The notes beneath the pieces were generated by a model. The model did no database searches, was not told the origin of the DNA, and saw only the letters and a program-made list of their open reading frames with translations. A program made the position numbers and the translations under genes. This document shows positions 1-9,315 of a stretch of 64,000 bases of DNA, one piece after another (position 1 is the stretch's first letter; every line of letters starts with the position of its first letter). Source of the stretch: Pseudonocardia sp. TRM90224. GTDB lineage: Bacteria; Actinomycetota; Actinomycetes; Mycobacteriales; Pseudonocardiaceae. The stretch lies in contig NZ_JAJGSX010000001.1 in NCBI RefSeq assembly GCF_021245725.1, forward strand, positions 62,001-126,000, in the 5' to 3' direction.

Positions 1-1338
1 GTCGATTCCGTTGTCGAGCACCTCACGACGATGCCCACCCGGGCCGTCGGCCGACCGCCCGACCCTGCCGAGCTGGCCCGCCGGTTCGACCCGGCGCTGC
101 CGGCCGGGGGCAGCGACCCGGCCGAACTGCTCACGCGAACGATCGACGACCTGATGGCAACGATCGTCCACACCGACCACCCGCGGTTCCTCGCCTACGT
201 GCCCGGCCCCAGCAACTACATCAGCGCACTCGCCGACTTCCTCGCCGCCGGGTTGAACGTCTTCGCCGGCCAGGGCCTCGTCGCCGCCGGGCCCGCGGTG
301 ATCGAGCGGATCACCGTCGACTGGCTGCGTCAGTTGTGCGGCCTGCCCGCCGGCGGCGGCCTGTTCGTGAGCGGCGGCACCATGGCCAACCTCGTTGCGC
401 TCCACGCCGCCCGCGTCGAACTCGGCGCGGACCTCGCCGTGTACATCACCGACCACACCCACCGCTCGATCCGCAAGGGTCTGCGCTTCCTGGGAATCGA
501 CGACGCCCGCGTCCGGACCATCGCGCTCGACACGGCCTTCCGCATGGACGTTCGCGAGCTCGACCGTACGCTCGCGGCCGACCGCCGCGCCGGAACCCGG
601 GCGCAATGCGTGATCGCGACCGCCGGCACGACCGGCACCGGAGCGGTCGATCCGCTGAACGACATCGCCGACGCCTGTGCGGCTGACGCGGTGTGGCTGC
701 ACGTCGACGGTGCCTACGGTGCCGCGGCCGTGCTCTCCGAGCGGCAGCATCCGCTGCTGGCCGGACTCTCCAGGGCCGACTCGATTGCGCTCGACCCGCA
801 CAAATGGTGGTTCCAGCCCTACGAGATCGGATGCGTGCTCGTCCGCGACCCCGCGCTGCTGACCAACGCCTTCTCCATGGAGGCGGAGTACCTGCGCGAG
901 ACCCGCTCCGAGTCCGTCCCGCTCAATTTCTACGACCTCGGACCGCAACTGACACGCAGTTTCCGGGCACTGAAATTGTGGATGTCCGTACACGCGTTCG
1001 GCATCGATGCCTTCCGGCAGGCGGTGGAGCACGGTATCGAGCTGGCCGAGCACGCCCAACGCGTCATCGAGGCCGCCCCGGAATGGGAGCTGGTGACGCC
1101 GGCGCAACTCGCAGTCCTCACCTTCCGGCCGCGAGTACCGGACCGATCGAGCGACGAGATCGCGCAGCTGACCCGGCGGGTCGCCGCCGCAACACTGCAG
1201 GACGGGTACGCGCTGGTCACAACCACCGAGGTGGACGCGGAACCGGTCCTGCGACTGTGCACCACGCACCCGCAGACGACGGTCGCCGACATCGAGAGCA
1301 CGCTGCAACGACTCGGCCGGTCGGTGGCGAATCTCTGA
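1..1338 (+). CDS. PLP-dependent (group II) amino-acid decarboxylase, 5' end outside the window
   Basis: Pyridoxal-phosphate enzyme of the aromatic-L-amino-acid / glutamate decarboxylase fold. The frame is open back to base 1 and the residues before the first in-window ATG (position 31) still look like the family N-terminus, so the gene starts outside the window. Visible signatures are FVSGGTMAN (cofactor phosphate region), the HVDGAYGA segment with the PLP-nitrogen-binding Asp, and DPHKWWFQPYE with the Schiff-base Lys. About 445 residues are seen, close to the usual 450-500. The substrate cannot be read from sequence; tyrosine, tryptophan, DOPA or diaminobutyrate-type substrates are all possible. 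A non-coding gap of about 200 bp follows. The family call is strong and the substrate is unknown. Confidence 0.93.
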   Translation, partial: VDSVVEHLTTMPTRAVGRPPDPAELARRFDPALPAGGSDPAELLTRTIDDLMATIVHTDHPRFLAYVPGPSNYISALADFLAAGLNVFAGQGLVAAGPAVIERITVDWLRQLCGLPAGGGLFVSGGTMANLVALHAARVELGADLAVYITDHTHRSIRKGLRFLGIDDARVRTIALDTAFRMDVRELDRTLAADRRAGTRAQCVIATAGTTGTGAVDPLNDIADACAADAVWLHVDGAYGAAAVLSERQHPLLAGLSRADSIALDPHKWWFQPYEIGCVLVRDPALLTNAFSMEAEYLRETRSESVPLNFYDLGPQLTRSFRALKLWMSVHAFGIDAFRQAVEHGIELAEHAQRVIEAAPEWELVTPAQLAVLTFRPRVPDRSSDEIAQLTRRVAAATLQDGYALVTTTEVDAEPVLRLCTTHPQTTVADIESTLQRLGRSVANL

Positions 1339-1543
1339 TGTCATCAGACCTCTCCCACGGCATCTCGGCGACGAGGGGCCAACGTTCCTGCATGCCGTAG
1401 GCGTTCCACGGGTGCGGGAAGCCGTCCTCCACCTGGATCTCCGGGATCAGGCGTCAGCAACGGTACGTAGGCGGATACGAATCCCCGCAGAGGCATGAGC
1501 GGAGCCGCGCCAGGCCGGACGGTCGATCGTCGTACCTGCCACG

Positions 1544-1816
1544 ATGAAGAGCATGACCATCGATCGACGAAAAGAGTTCAAGCCTGGTGACATCTACGAG
1601 GACTGCTCCTTCCATCCTGTCCTCTGCACGTACATAAACGACGGCGATGAGATCGGCGGCATCTCATTGATCGACGCGAGCTATCCACGCGCATGTTCGC
1701 TGTCGGGCTGCGCGGTCATCAAACTGTCGATCGAAGACGTGATCGCCGCCCACTCGGACTGGCCTGCATACCTCGCGCGACGCAAGGAAGAGTTCGCAGC
1801 CGAACAGGACTCCTGA
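1544..1816 (+). CDS. Hypothetical protein, 90 aa
   Basis: Small ORF that I do not recognise. It encodes a soluble, acidic protein with three cysteines in its first half, a CTYINDGDEIGGISLID core and a charged helical tail ending in EEFAAEQDS. There is no signal peptide or membrane segment. Two in-frame ATGs lie three codons apart (1544 and 1553), and neither has a clear Shine-Dalgarno sequence. Codon use is less GC3-biased than in its neighbours, which could mean acquired DNA. It sits alone between the decarboxylase and a minus-strand DUF4259-like gene. The composition resembles small immunity or imm-like proteins, but that is only an impression. Confidence 0.6.
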   Translation: MKSMTIDRRKEFKPGDIYEDCSFHPVLCTYINDGDEIGGISLIDASYPRACSLSGCAVIKLSIEDVIAAHSDWPAYLARRKEEFAAEQDS

Positions 1817-1962
1817 CGGGCGGAGTGGCCACCGCGACCCCGGGCAAAGTGGCCTTCCAGGCACCCTCGCCCGCGCGGCCGGCCGTACACCCGAGCCGCC
1901 GAGCCGCCGGCCATCTCGGAGCCGCCCGACGATTGCCGACGCCACCACGCCGTCGGCCAGCT

Positions 1963-2379
1963 CTACCGCACCGCGCGCAAGATCGACTCCAGCTCGTCGG
2001 TCGTCTGCCTGGCCGCGACCTGATCCGCCGTGGTGCTCCAGCCCTGATGCCAAGGGCCGTCAGGACCGCCGACCACGGCGAGCGCATCCAGCGCGACCGC
2101 TGCCAGCGCCGACGTCGAGGTCGGCAGTGCTGCCGCGCTCGCCTCGGGAACGGCGTCCAGCAGGTGTCCCCCCGCAGGCGTGGCCGCGGCGACCAGCGCT
2201 ACCGCTGCGACCACCTCATCGGGGAAGTAGTCGACCGACATCGCCGCGGGCTCGTCGAGCACACGGATCAGCAGCCTCTGGATCTCCCGCTGCCGCTCGT
2301 CGGGCGGCCGACGAGCCCAGCCGGCAAGGGCGTCGCAGGCCCCGTCGCTGCCGAACGGCCCCGTGCCCCACGTGCCCAT
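1963..2379 (-). CDS. DUF4259-type protein, 138 aa
   Basis: The start is set by ATG at 2379, preceded by a near-perfect ribosome-binding site (AAGGAGG). A longer reading upstream is open but has no family-like sequence. The N-terminus MGTWGTGPFGSDGACDALAGW is the hallmark of the DUF4259 family, small actinobacterial proteins of unknown role that typically open with MG.WG.G.F.nD.A.DW. The rest is Ala-rich and helical, with no catalytic motif or membrane segment. It is transcribed opposite to the 90-aa ORF before it. The family assignment is from memory of the N-terminal signature and the function is unknown. Confidence 0.75.
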   Translation of the reverse strand: MGTWGTGPFGSDGACDALAGWARRPPDERQREIQRLLIRVLDEPAAMSVDYFPDEVVAAVALVAAATPAGGHLLDAVPEASAAALPTSTSALAAVALDALAVVGGPDGPWHQGWSTTADQVAARQTTDELESILRAVR

Positions 2380-2427
2380 TCCGTCCTCCTTCGACCGCCG
2401 GGCCTGCCACGAGCCGATCTCGCCATC

Positions 2428-2781
2428 ATCGCTCCCCGGTCCGAACGAGTCGTGACTGCATGGGCGGATGCGCTCGGATTCCACTACGGAACGGGCGACG
2501 TCGAGGACCCCGCGCTGCCCTCCGGCGCCCCGGGCACGCGAGCGGCGCACCTGCGTTTGCGAGACGGTCGCAGCAGTCTCGACCTCATCGACCCGACCTC
2601 GTTCACCACCGTCGACCTGAGTTCGGACCAGGTCGTGACCGACCACCTCGACCGGTGGCGTCGCGTCTACCAAGGCGGCATCGTCGTGCGACCGGACGGC
2701 GTCATCGCCTCACGTGGCATCCCGCACGACGAGCAATCCGGCGTGAACGGTCGTCCTGCTCGACGGAGGTTTCCTCGGTGA
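2428..2781 (+). pseudogene. C-terminal relic of an FAD-dependent aromatic hydroxylase
   Basis: In frame 1 this stretch reads like the last 110 residues of a class A FAD monooxygenase (thioredoxin-like C-terminal domain): a GTRAAHLRL segment, then RDGRSSLDLI, then GGIVVRPDGVIASRG and a stop. The intact FAD monooxygenase at 42754-44262 has the equivalent GHRAPHLWL and VLVRPDGYVAW segments. No start codon, Rossmann motif or middle domain precedes it; the DNA upstream is occupied by the oppositely oriented DUF4259-like gene. I read it as the surviving 3' end of a deleted gene. Confidence 0.5.
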
Positions 2782-2862
2782 CCAGGGCAGAGGTGCTCGG
2801 CGGTGGCGGCCACACCGGATCCGGGTCTGGCCGCTGGGTCGCCCGCTGTTCGTGCACCCACC

Positions 2863-3711
2863 TCATCCCACGGCGATATCACCTTGGTGTGGGCGACGTC
2901 CCCAGGCCGAGATCAGTGGAGCGAGGGTGAGGTCGAGCTCGCCGGCGCCGACGGCCGCGATGTGCGCGTCGATCTCGGCGTCGTCGGCCAGCCGGGCGGT
3001 GATGAGCTCGGTGCGGATCTGCCGGATCGTTGCGAGCTCGAGGCGATTGCAGACCGCGCCGCCGATGGGGAAGCTGCCCGCCGCCGCGACGTCGACCAGG
3101 CCGGCCTCGCGCAATGTCGTGGGCAGCGTGCGGCCGTAGCGCAGGTCGGCGCCGCGGCGTGTCATCAATTCTCGGAAGGCGCGTCGTAGCCGGTTGGCGC
3201 GCTGCTGCGCCGGTCCGGTCTCGTCGAGGCACACCAGCGGCTGCAGCTCGGTGTCGGCGTCCTCCACCAGGAGCCAGCCGCCGGGCCGCAACGCCGCCAC
3301 CATCGTTGCCAGCGCACGGGCGCGGTCGGGTACGTGGACGAGCACGAGTCGGGCGTGCACCAGGTCGAAGGTGCCCGGTGGCGGGTCCGCGGCGATGTCA
3401 TGCCGGCGTACCTCGTAGGCGCCGTCCGGGTTCAGCCACGCGGGATCGATGTCGGTCGCCAGGACGTACCCCGTCGGTCCGACGGCCGCGGCGAGCGCCT
3501 CGGGGATGTTGGGCCCACCGGCCCCCACTTCCCAGCATCGCCATCCCGGCCCCACCCCGAGGCGGTCGAAGTGCCCGCGGGTGCCGTCGTCGAACAGCTC
3601 GGCCAGCGCGACGAACCGCTCACCCGCCTCGGCCTGGGCGTTGTCGAGCAGGTAACGATGATCAGGACCGGGTTCGGCGTCGGAGGTACGAGCCTGCGGC
3701 GAGGAGTCCAT
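2863..3711 (-). CDS. Class I SAM-dependent methyltransferase, 282 aa
   Basis: Rossmann-fold methyltransferase. Motif I is WEVGAGGPNIPEALA (SAM-binding Gly-rich loop), an acidic loop follows at ATDIDPAWL, and the post-motif region is FDLVHARLVLVHVPDRARAL with LRPGGWLLVEDADTE, as in UbiE/methyltransf_25-type enzymes. Length is normal. The C-terminal third (LRYGRTLPTTLREAGL, then a substrate-cap-like helix region) matches small-molecule O-/C-methyltransferases. The ATG at 3711 has a modest GATGGG ribosome-binding site. The gene stands alone, and a strong palindrome lies just upstream at 3783-3853. The substrate is unknown. Confidence 0.88.
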   Translation of the reverse strand: MDSSPQARTSDAEPGPDHRYLLDNAQAEAGERFVALAELFDDGTRGHFDRLGVGPGWRCWEVGAGGPNIPEALAAAVGPTGYVLATDIDPAWLNPDGAYEVRRHDIAADPPPGTFDLVHARLVLVHVPDRARALATMVAALRPGGWLLVEDADTELQPLVCLDETGPAQQRANRLRRAFRELMTRRGADLRYGRTLPTTLREAGLVDVAAAGSFPIGGAVCNRLELATIRQIRTELITARLADDAEIDAHIAAVGAGELDLTLAPLISAWGRRPHQGDIAVG

Positions 3712-3782
3712 GGCCCATCTTCCCCTGCCTTCCAGGTCGTTCCGCTGGGGTGTGTGCGGCAGCGCGCCACATTGTCAGGAAC

Positions 3783-3853
3783 GGCAGCACGACGGCCGAC
3801 GACGACGCCCGGGGGCGTCGAGGGGGGTCGGGGCCGTCGGCCGTCGTGCTGCC
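3783..3853. repeat. Nested perfect palindrome, 19-bp arms
   Basis: The arms GGCAGCACGACGGCCGACG (3783-3801) and their exact reverse complement (3835-3853) enclose a second hairpin, CGACGCCC-GG-GGGCGTCG. It lies in the roughly 330-bp gap between the methyltransferase start (3711) and the membrane-protein gene (about 4041). There is no T-tract on either side, so it is not a typical intrinsic terminator. It could be a REP-like element or a cruciform regulatory site. I see no ORF worth calling in the rest of this gap. Confidence 0.7.
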
Positions 3854-4040
3854 GCTGCTCTTCGGGGATCCATCACCTCCTCGCGGAGCTGGGAGCCGCA
3901 TAGGGCCAATGGATTCGTATCTCGATTGTTCGGCCGCCGGACGAGGCGGGCATCGGGGGAACCCGCAGTCCGTTCGTGGTGGCGGTGATCGCCGACGTGA
4001 GTACTTCCACCCCTGCGATGAGCGATCTTGGGGCGACGTT

Positions 4041-4499
4041 GTGGTTTCCACCGATGTCTCCGGCGCTCCGGAGCGCCGACCATCGCGGTGGCCAACCGCC
4101 GACCGATGCTGGGAGCACCTTGTGGTCGATCCGCCGCGCCGCCGAGCGCGCACCGGGATTGCGTCGCCCGACTGGTGGCTGCGGTTGCCGTTCCTGCCAC
4201 TCGTCATCGTCTACGCATTCGTGCTGCCGGAACCGGTGAACTTCTTCTGCCTCCCGCTCGGCTGCTGGACCCTGGCTGCGGTCGGAGTGACGCTCGGTAG
4301 GTACCACGAGTCCCTGCGCTGGGAAGGGTTCATCTTCGTCGCGGTCGGGGTGTGCTTCCTCTCCGGCACTATCACCTGGTTGCTGACCAGCAGCGTCGGG
4401 CTGACCCTCCTTTGGACGTTCGTCATCCCGTTCGGCGTGACGATGCTCGGGTTCGTCGTGTTCGGCGTCGTGACCGGGGTGCGCAACAGCCGCACCTGA
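4041..4499 (+). CDS. Small membrane protein, about 152 aa, unrecognised
   Basis: The C-terminal 100 residues contain four clear hydrophobic segments: LPFLPLVIVYAFVL, a Cys/Leu-rich segment around PLGCWTLAAVGVTL, FIFVAVGVCFLSGTITWLL, and TLLWTFVIPFGVTMLGFVVF. The basic tail is GVVTGVRNSRT. This is a small integral membrane protein with both termini probably cytoplasmic. The start is uncertain: I chose GTG at 4041 (GGGG 8 nt upstream); ATG at 3909 in the same frame would add 44 low-complexity residues. I do not recognise the family. It is convergent with the ATPase gene that ends 24 bp away. Confidence 0.6.
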   Translation: MVSTDVSGAPERRPSRWPTADRCWEHLVVDPPRRRARTGIASPDWWLRLPFLPLVIVYAFVLPEPVNFFCLPLGCWTLAAVGVTLGRYHESLRWEGFIFVAVGVCFLSGTITWLLTSSVGLTLLWTFVIPFGVTMLGFVVFGVVTGVRNSRT

Positions 4500-4523
4500 G
4501 TCGGCGGAACCCGCCGCCGCAGA

Positions 4524-6635
4524 TCACGAAAGGTCCGCACGGATCGGCGGGGCATCTCCCCCGAGCTCGTGGTGCCACATCCAGCCGGCGATCCGCGCGA
4601 CGGCTCGGTCGCGGTGCCGCCGGTAGGTGTTGTAGGGGATGCCGAGCTCCGCGGCCGCGCGTTCGTGGGTCCTGGCCGGCCGCAGATATGCCTTGTCGAC
4701 GCAGCGGAACAGGCCCTCACTGCGAGGTTCGGTCCTGAGCACCTCCGCTGCGGATCTCAGAAGGGCCTGAACCGCGGCCACCGGGCTCCCCTCACCCGTG
4801 ACCTCCTCGACGATCTTCGTTCGCACGAGCGGGTTGCCGGCCAGTCGTTCCCGGACATGGAAATCCCGCAGCGCGCACCGAACCGCTTCCGCGAACTGCG
4901 CTTCCGAGAGGACCTCTTCCGCTACCGCCTCCGATCGGGGCGGCGAACGGCGGCCGAGCTCGCCGCCGGAAGTCCGTTCCAGCCAGTCGTCGAGCGAGGC
5001 ACGCCGCCAGTCCCGCCCGAAGACGGAGTACTCACGTCCCGCGGCGGCGTAGGTGGCGCCCACGTCGTCGAAGTCCAGCTGCTTCATGAGTGGCCCCCAG
5101 GCCTCGACCTCGTCGATGAATCCGACGAGCTCCCACGCGCAGCGACGGCGCAGGCCACGTTCGATGCGCCAGGCAACGGCCAGGGGCAGCACCGGCGATT
5201 CTGCGTCGAGGCGCCTCTCACGATCGACGAGGAAGCGCCACGCCAATACCTCCTCACCCGGACGAGGAGGACGGCTGCGGGTCGCCTCGAGCCACATCGC
5301 ACGGGCGCCCTCGTCCCTGTGCAGATCGTCCGCAGAAACGGCGTGCAGATCGAGGACACAGGCGAAACCGACGGCGTCCCCGGCCGCGTCCCGGAAGACC
5401 CGAACCGTTTCCGGGCGACGTTGCACCCAATGCGCAACGAGTTCGGTCTGTTCCCGTCCGAGGTGCTGAAATGCCATGTCGAGTAGGGCGGACCGGTCCC
5501 GTGGTCGGAGCTCGTCGTGGGACAGCTCGTGCTGGATCGGTCCCCGATGGCCGCCCACGGCGTGGTGCCAGCGGGCGGCGAAGATCGCGTCCTGGATGCT
5601 TCGGCGGGTTTCCCCGGCCTCGGAGCTGCGACGCGCCCGGTCCACGGCGTCGCGCCTGACCCGGCGGTGCAGCGCGGCGTACCCCTCGACATCACGCCAC
5701 CGAAGGTCGGCATCCACGACGGCCCGCACGAGCGGGTTCGGTTGCAGACCCGACGGACCCTCTTCGATGAACGGGAGCGTCCGGAGCCAATCGAACAGCA
5801 GGTGCACGTCCTCTTTCGCATCGAGCGCGGAGCGCAATCTGCATTCCGTGGTGGACCGCATGTGTGCGCACGCCTCGAGCGCCGCCCGGTGATCAGGAGA
5901 GGGCAACGTGTCGACGACCCGTTCCAGCAGCTCGCGGACGACACCCGGGAACTCCGCCAGCGACGCCGGCTCCACCGTGCTGCGGCTGTTCCGCCGTGAT
6001 GCATCCACCAGCAGCGACAACGCCAGCGGCTGTCGACCACTCAGCTCGACGAACCGGTGCCGCATCTCCTCGGGCACCTGCTCCGCCGCCAGGTAGGCGA
6101 CCGCGTCCTGCGGCGACAGCGGCCCCAACCGGATCGTGGTCAGGAGTTCCCGCCACGCCGGATCGGCCGCCCAACGTGGGCCAGGAGGCCTCCGGCCGGC
6201 GATCACGACGACCGTCCGCGCCGGGAGCAGCGTCGCCAGCTCCTCCCGCAGGCGTTCGTCGGCGTCGTCATCGACGAGGTCGTAGCTGTCGACGAGGAGC
6301 ACCGTTCGGCTCGAACGCTCCGGCTTGGAGCGGAGCCCCGGGTGGGGCAGGTCGGTGCCCGCGGAGTCGCGGATCGCGGACAGCACCGACTCCGGCGTCG
6401 GGCCCGACCGGCGGACGTCGACCCTGACGACCGCGACGTCCGCGGCCTTGGCCGCAGACGTCGCGGCCATTTCGTCCAGCAGCCAGGTCTTCCCGGTTCC
6501 GGCCAACCCGTGCACGAAGAGGACCGACGTTCGCTCCGTCGCGGCAAGAGCCACCTCGAAGCGGGTGATCTCCTGGCCGCGCCCGACGAATCGGCGCCTA
6601 CGCGTTTCCCGCAGCAGATCGCTGAGCGACCTCAC
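4524..6635 (-). CDS. AAA/STAND-type ATPase with C-terminal HTH-like region, 703 aa
   Basis: The N-terminus has the FVGRGQEI entry motif seen in regulatory ATPases. Walker A is GLAGTGKTW (Lys49) and Walker B is VLLVDSYDLVDDD. A sensor region (VVIAGRRPPG) and a winged-helix-like segment follow. The last 60 residues (ERAAAELGIPYNTYRRHRDRAV) look like a helix-turn-helix. GTG at 6635 is supported by a GAGGGGG ribosome-binding site 8 nt upstream. Organisation resembles STAND regulators that sense a signal through the middle helical domain and bind DNA at one end. It is divergent from the LuxR-type ATPase at 6922, with a shared 286-bp promoter gap. Target unknown. Confidence 0.8.
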   Translation of the reverse strand: MRSLSDLLRETRRRRFVGRGQEITRFEVALAATERTSVLFVHGLAGTGKTWLLDEMAATSAAKAADVAVVRVDVRRSGPTPESVLSAIRDSAGTDLPHPGLRSKPERSSRTVLLVDSYDLVDDDADERLREELATLLPARTVVVIAGRRPPGPRWAADPAWRELLTTIRLGPLSPQDAVAYLAAEQVPEEMRHRFVELSGRQPLALSLLVDASRRNSRSTVEPASLAEFPGVVRELLERVVDTLPSPDHRAALEACAHMRSTTECRLRSALDAKEDVHLLFDWLRTLPFIEEGPSGLQPNPLVRAVVDADLRWRDVEGYAALHRRVRRDAVDRARRSSEAGETRRSIQDAIFAARWHHAVGGHRGPIQHELSHDELRPRDRSALLDMAFQHLGREQTELVAHWVQRRPETVRVFRDAAGDAVGFACVLDLHAVSADDLHRDEGARAMWLEATRSRPPRPGEEVLAWRFLVDRERRLDAESPVLPLAVAWRIERGLRRRCAWELVGFIDEVEAWGPLMKQLDFDDVGATYAAAGREYSVFGRDWRRASLDDWLERTSGGELGRRSPPRSEAVAEEVLSEAQFAEAVRCALRDFHVRERLAGNPLVRTKIVEEVTGEGSPVAAVQALLRSAAEVLRTEPRSEGLFRCVDKAYLRPARTHERAAAELGIPYNTYRRHRDRAVARIAGWMWHHELGGDAPPIRADLS

Positions 6636-6921
6636 GACCGAGACCCCCTCTCGCAGCAGTGGTCGATGCGGGCCGAAGGACGATCCGAACTGCCGCGCAA
6701 AGAGCCGGTGAGCATGTTCAGCGTCATCCGCCTGCGTTCACATCCGCGGAATCCGCAGATCGAGCCGTTCCGATACCCAAACCACCACGTGGGTGCCGCC
6801 GCGGCGGGCCGCGGAACCCGGCCCGACCCTGATCACGGGGCGCACACTGGCATCCTGCTCGTGAATCGTGCTGCGTTCAGCAGCGCGGGAAATGTCCATG
6901 TGGATGGCGGGGGCGTGACAC

Positions 6922-9258
6922 ATGAGCACCATCGGCAAGGCTCGCACGCTCTGGCGTGCTGCCGAGCTGACGAGCCTCGTCGGGCGCGACACGCTCCTGC
7001 GCGACGCCGAGCGCCTCCTGTGCACAACCCGGTTGCTGACGCTGGTCGGCCCCGGTGGGGTCGGCAAGACCAGGCTCGCGATCGAGGTGGCGCGGCGCAG
7101 CCCGCACGACCTCTCCGTGGCGTACCTCGCGGACGTCGACACACCGGTCGGCCTGCACCGGGAGGTGATCCGCGCAGCGGGCATCATCGACCAGTCGAGC
7201 AAACCCACCATCGACGTACTGGTCGAACACCTGAAGGACCGCCGTCAGCTGCTCGTGCTCGACAACTGCGAGCATCTCTGGGACGACGTCGGGGAGCTCA
7301 TCGACGTGCTGCTCCCGGAGGCACCCGGTCTGCACATCCTGGCGACGAGCCGGCGGAGCCTGGATCTCGTGGGCGAGCACGTTCTCCGCGTCGAGCCGCT
7401 GAGGGTGCACGCCGACGGGCCCGAGCCCGGTGCCGGGCCGACAGAAGCCATGATCTTGCTGCTCGACCGCACTGCAGCCACGGGCCGGCCGGTCGATGTG
7501 GGCGACCCGCACGTGCAGCAGCTCGTCGAATGGTCGGGCGGGCTACCGCTGGTGCTCGAGCTCATCGCCGTGCGCATCGGCGGCGGGCTCGCGCCGAGCG
7601 CGATCCTCGATCGCCTCGACGGCGGCCGGCTCCTCACCGCAACCGCTGGGCCACGCCTCGTCCAAGCCCACCACCACACGCTCCAGCACGTGCTCGACTG
7701 GTCCTACGAGCTGTGCTCCGAAGGAGAGCAGACGTTGTGGGCGCGGGTTTCGGTGTTCGCCGGTGGCTTCACCCTGAACGCCGCCGAGGAGGTCTGCTCC
7801 GACACCGACGGCGCGATCGCCGAGAGCGACGTGATCAACCTCCTCGACGGGCTCGTCCGACAGTCGCTCGTCGTCGCGAACGAGGACGGCCGCTACCAAC
7901 AGCTGCAACCACTGCGCGAGTACGGCCGACACAAGCTCGACGAACACGGCGAGGAGTGGCTGGCACGGGAGCGGCACTGCGCCTATTTCCAGAGGGCGGC
8001 GGCCGAGGCCGCGCGGCAGTGGTACAGCGGCGAAGAGCTGACCCGGATGCACGAGGCCGCCGATGAGCTCCCGAACCTGCGCGCCGCCCTCAACCACTGC
8101 GTCTCAGCACCCGAACTGGCCCAGACCGGTCTCGTGATCGCAACGGATCTCGTGCGGCTGCGGTTCTGCTTCTTCTTCTCGTTGATGGGCGAGTTCGGCG
8201 ACTGGATCGAGCGGCTGCTCTGGCAGGCGAAGGGCGACGCGACCCCGGCCCGCGTCAACGCGATGATCATGCTCGGCTGGATCCGGCTCAACCAGGGCGA
8301 CCTGGGCCAGGCCGCTGAGCTGCTGGAAGCCTGTCGCCGGCTCACCATGGAAGCCGCCAACGGCGAGCACCCCGGAATGTATTTCCTCAACGGAGCGCAG
8401 AACCTCCTGCACGATGCCTCCGCCGACTCCGTTGCGCTGCTGGGCCGGTCCCGCGAGCTCTTCGCCGCTGCCGGCGCCGAGTACGTCGGCGATCGGGCGA
8501 TGGCCGGATTGATCCAAGCGGTGGCCGCGGCACTGTGCGGGGACGAGGAGTCCGCGAGCACGCTGAGTCGCGAGATGCAGATCGACACCGAGGCCGCCGG
8601 CGCCGTCTGGACCGCGAGCTGGGCGAACTGGGCCACCGGCCTCGTGGAGCTGCGCTTCGGCGAGCCGTCGGCCGCGACGAAGCGCTTCCAGGAGACGCTG
8701 ACCCAACAGTGCACGATGGACGACGAGTGGGGAACGATCTGGAGCATCGAGGCCATCAGCTGGTCGCTCGCGGCCGTGGCCGAGGCGACCGCGGCACCCG
8801 GATCGGAGGGTCTCGCCGAGTGGGCGGCCGAGATCCAAGGCGCTGCCGAGAGGATGCAGGACACCACCGGCGTCAACATCGCGGGCCTCAAGCCCCTACG
8901 CGATTTGCACGACTCGGCCCGCGACCAGCTGCGCGCGATACTCGGCGAGACCCGCTACGACGACGCCAATCGCCGTGGAGCCACGCTCGCCCGCCCCGCG
9001 GCCTACGCCCTCGCCCGGCGTGCCCAGGAAGCCGCCGTACCGCACTTCCGCCACATCACCGTCGGCGCGCTCACCGAACGCCAGCAACAGATCGCCGAGC
9101 TCGTCGCGGCCGGTATGCGGAACCGCGAAATAGCCGAGAAGCTGTTCGTCTCGGTCCGCACCGTCGAACACCACCTCAGCGACATCCTCACCAAGATCGG
9201 CGCCACGAACCGCGTCCAGCTCGCCCGCTGGGTGGCCGAGCAGCCGTTCGGCCACTGA
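6922..9258 (+). CDS. LuxR-family ATPase regulator, 778 aa
   Basis: Large regulator with an N-terminal P-loop (GPGGVGKTRLA, Lys49), Walker B VLDNCEHLWDD, and the ATSRRSLDL and GLPLVLELIA segments typical of AfsR/LuxR-type NB-ARC domains. A TPR-like helical middle follows, then a C-terminal LuxR HTH (about residues 717-772, LTERQQQIAELVAAGM to TVEHHLSDILTKIG). The ATG start has a GGCGGGGGC region upstream. It lies divergent to the HTH-ATPase and convergent with the giant gene; its stop codon overlaps the terminator hairpin at 9257-9300. What it senses or regulates is not visible, although the neighbouring ATPase suggests a linked signalling pair. Confidence 0.9.
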   Translation: MSTIGKARTLWRAAELTSLVGRDTLLRDAERLLCTTRLLTLVGPGGVGKTRLAIEVARRSPHDLSVAYLADVDTPVGLHREVIRAAGIIDQSSKPTIDVLVEHLKDRRQLLVLDNCEHLWDDVGELIDVLLPEAPGLHILATSRRSLDLVGEHVLRVEPLRVHADGPEPGAGPTEAMILLLDRTAATGRPVDVGDPHVQQLVEWSGGLPLVLELIAVRIGGGLAPSAILDRLDGGRLLTATAGPRLVQAHHHTLQHVLDWSYELCSEGEQTLWARVSVFAGGFTLNAAEEVCSDTDGAIAESDVINLLDGLVRQSLVVANEDGRYQQLQPLREYGRHKLDEHGEEWLARERHCAYFQRAAAEAARQWYSGEELTRMHEAADELPNLRAALNHCVSAPELAQTGLVIATDLVRLRFCFFFSLMGEFGDWIERLLWQAKGDATPARVNAMIMLGWIRLNQGDLGQAAELLEACRRLTMEAANGEHPGMYFLNGAQNLLHDASADSVALLGRSRELFAAAGAEYVGDRAMAGLIQAVAAALCGDEESASTLSREMQIDTEAAGAVWTASWANWATGLVELRFGEPSAATKRFQETLTQQCTMDDEWGTIWSIEAISWSLAAVAEATAAPGSEGLAEWAAEIQGAAERMQDTTGVNIAGLKPLRDLHDSARDQLRAILGETRYDDANRRGATLARPAAYALARRAQEAAVPHFRHITVGALTERQQQIAELVAAGMRNREIAEKLFVSVRTVEHHLSDILTKIGATNRVQLARWVAEQPFGH

Positions 9259-9300
9259 GCTGGGCCCCAGCGCTGTTCCGACAGCGCTCGGACCCATCTC
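9257..9300. terminator. Bidirectional terminator hairpin between LuxR and giant genes
   Basis: Two 19-bp arms (9257-9275 and 9282-9300) are separated by TTCCGA and pair with two mismatches. The left arm overlaps the LuxR stop codon, and the giant gene's stop (9316) lies just beyond the right arm, so it can end both convergent transcripts. A perfect version of the same hairpin occurs at 36486-36529. Confidence 0.75.
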
Positions 9301-9315
9301 GCGGCCAGCGCCCGC

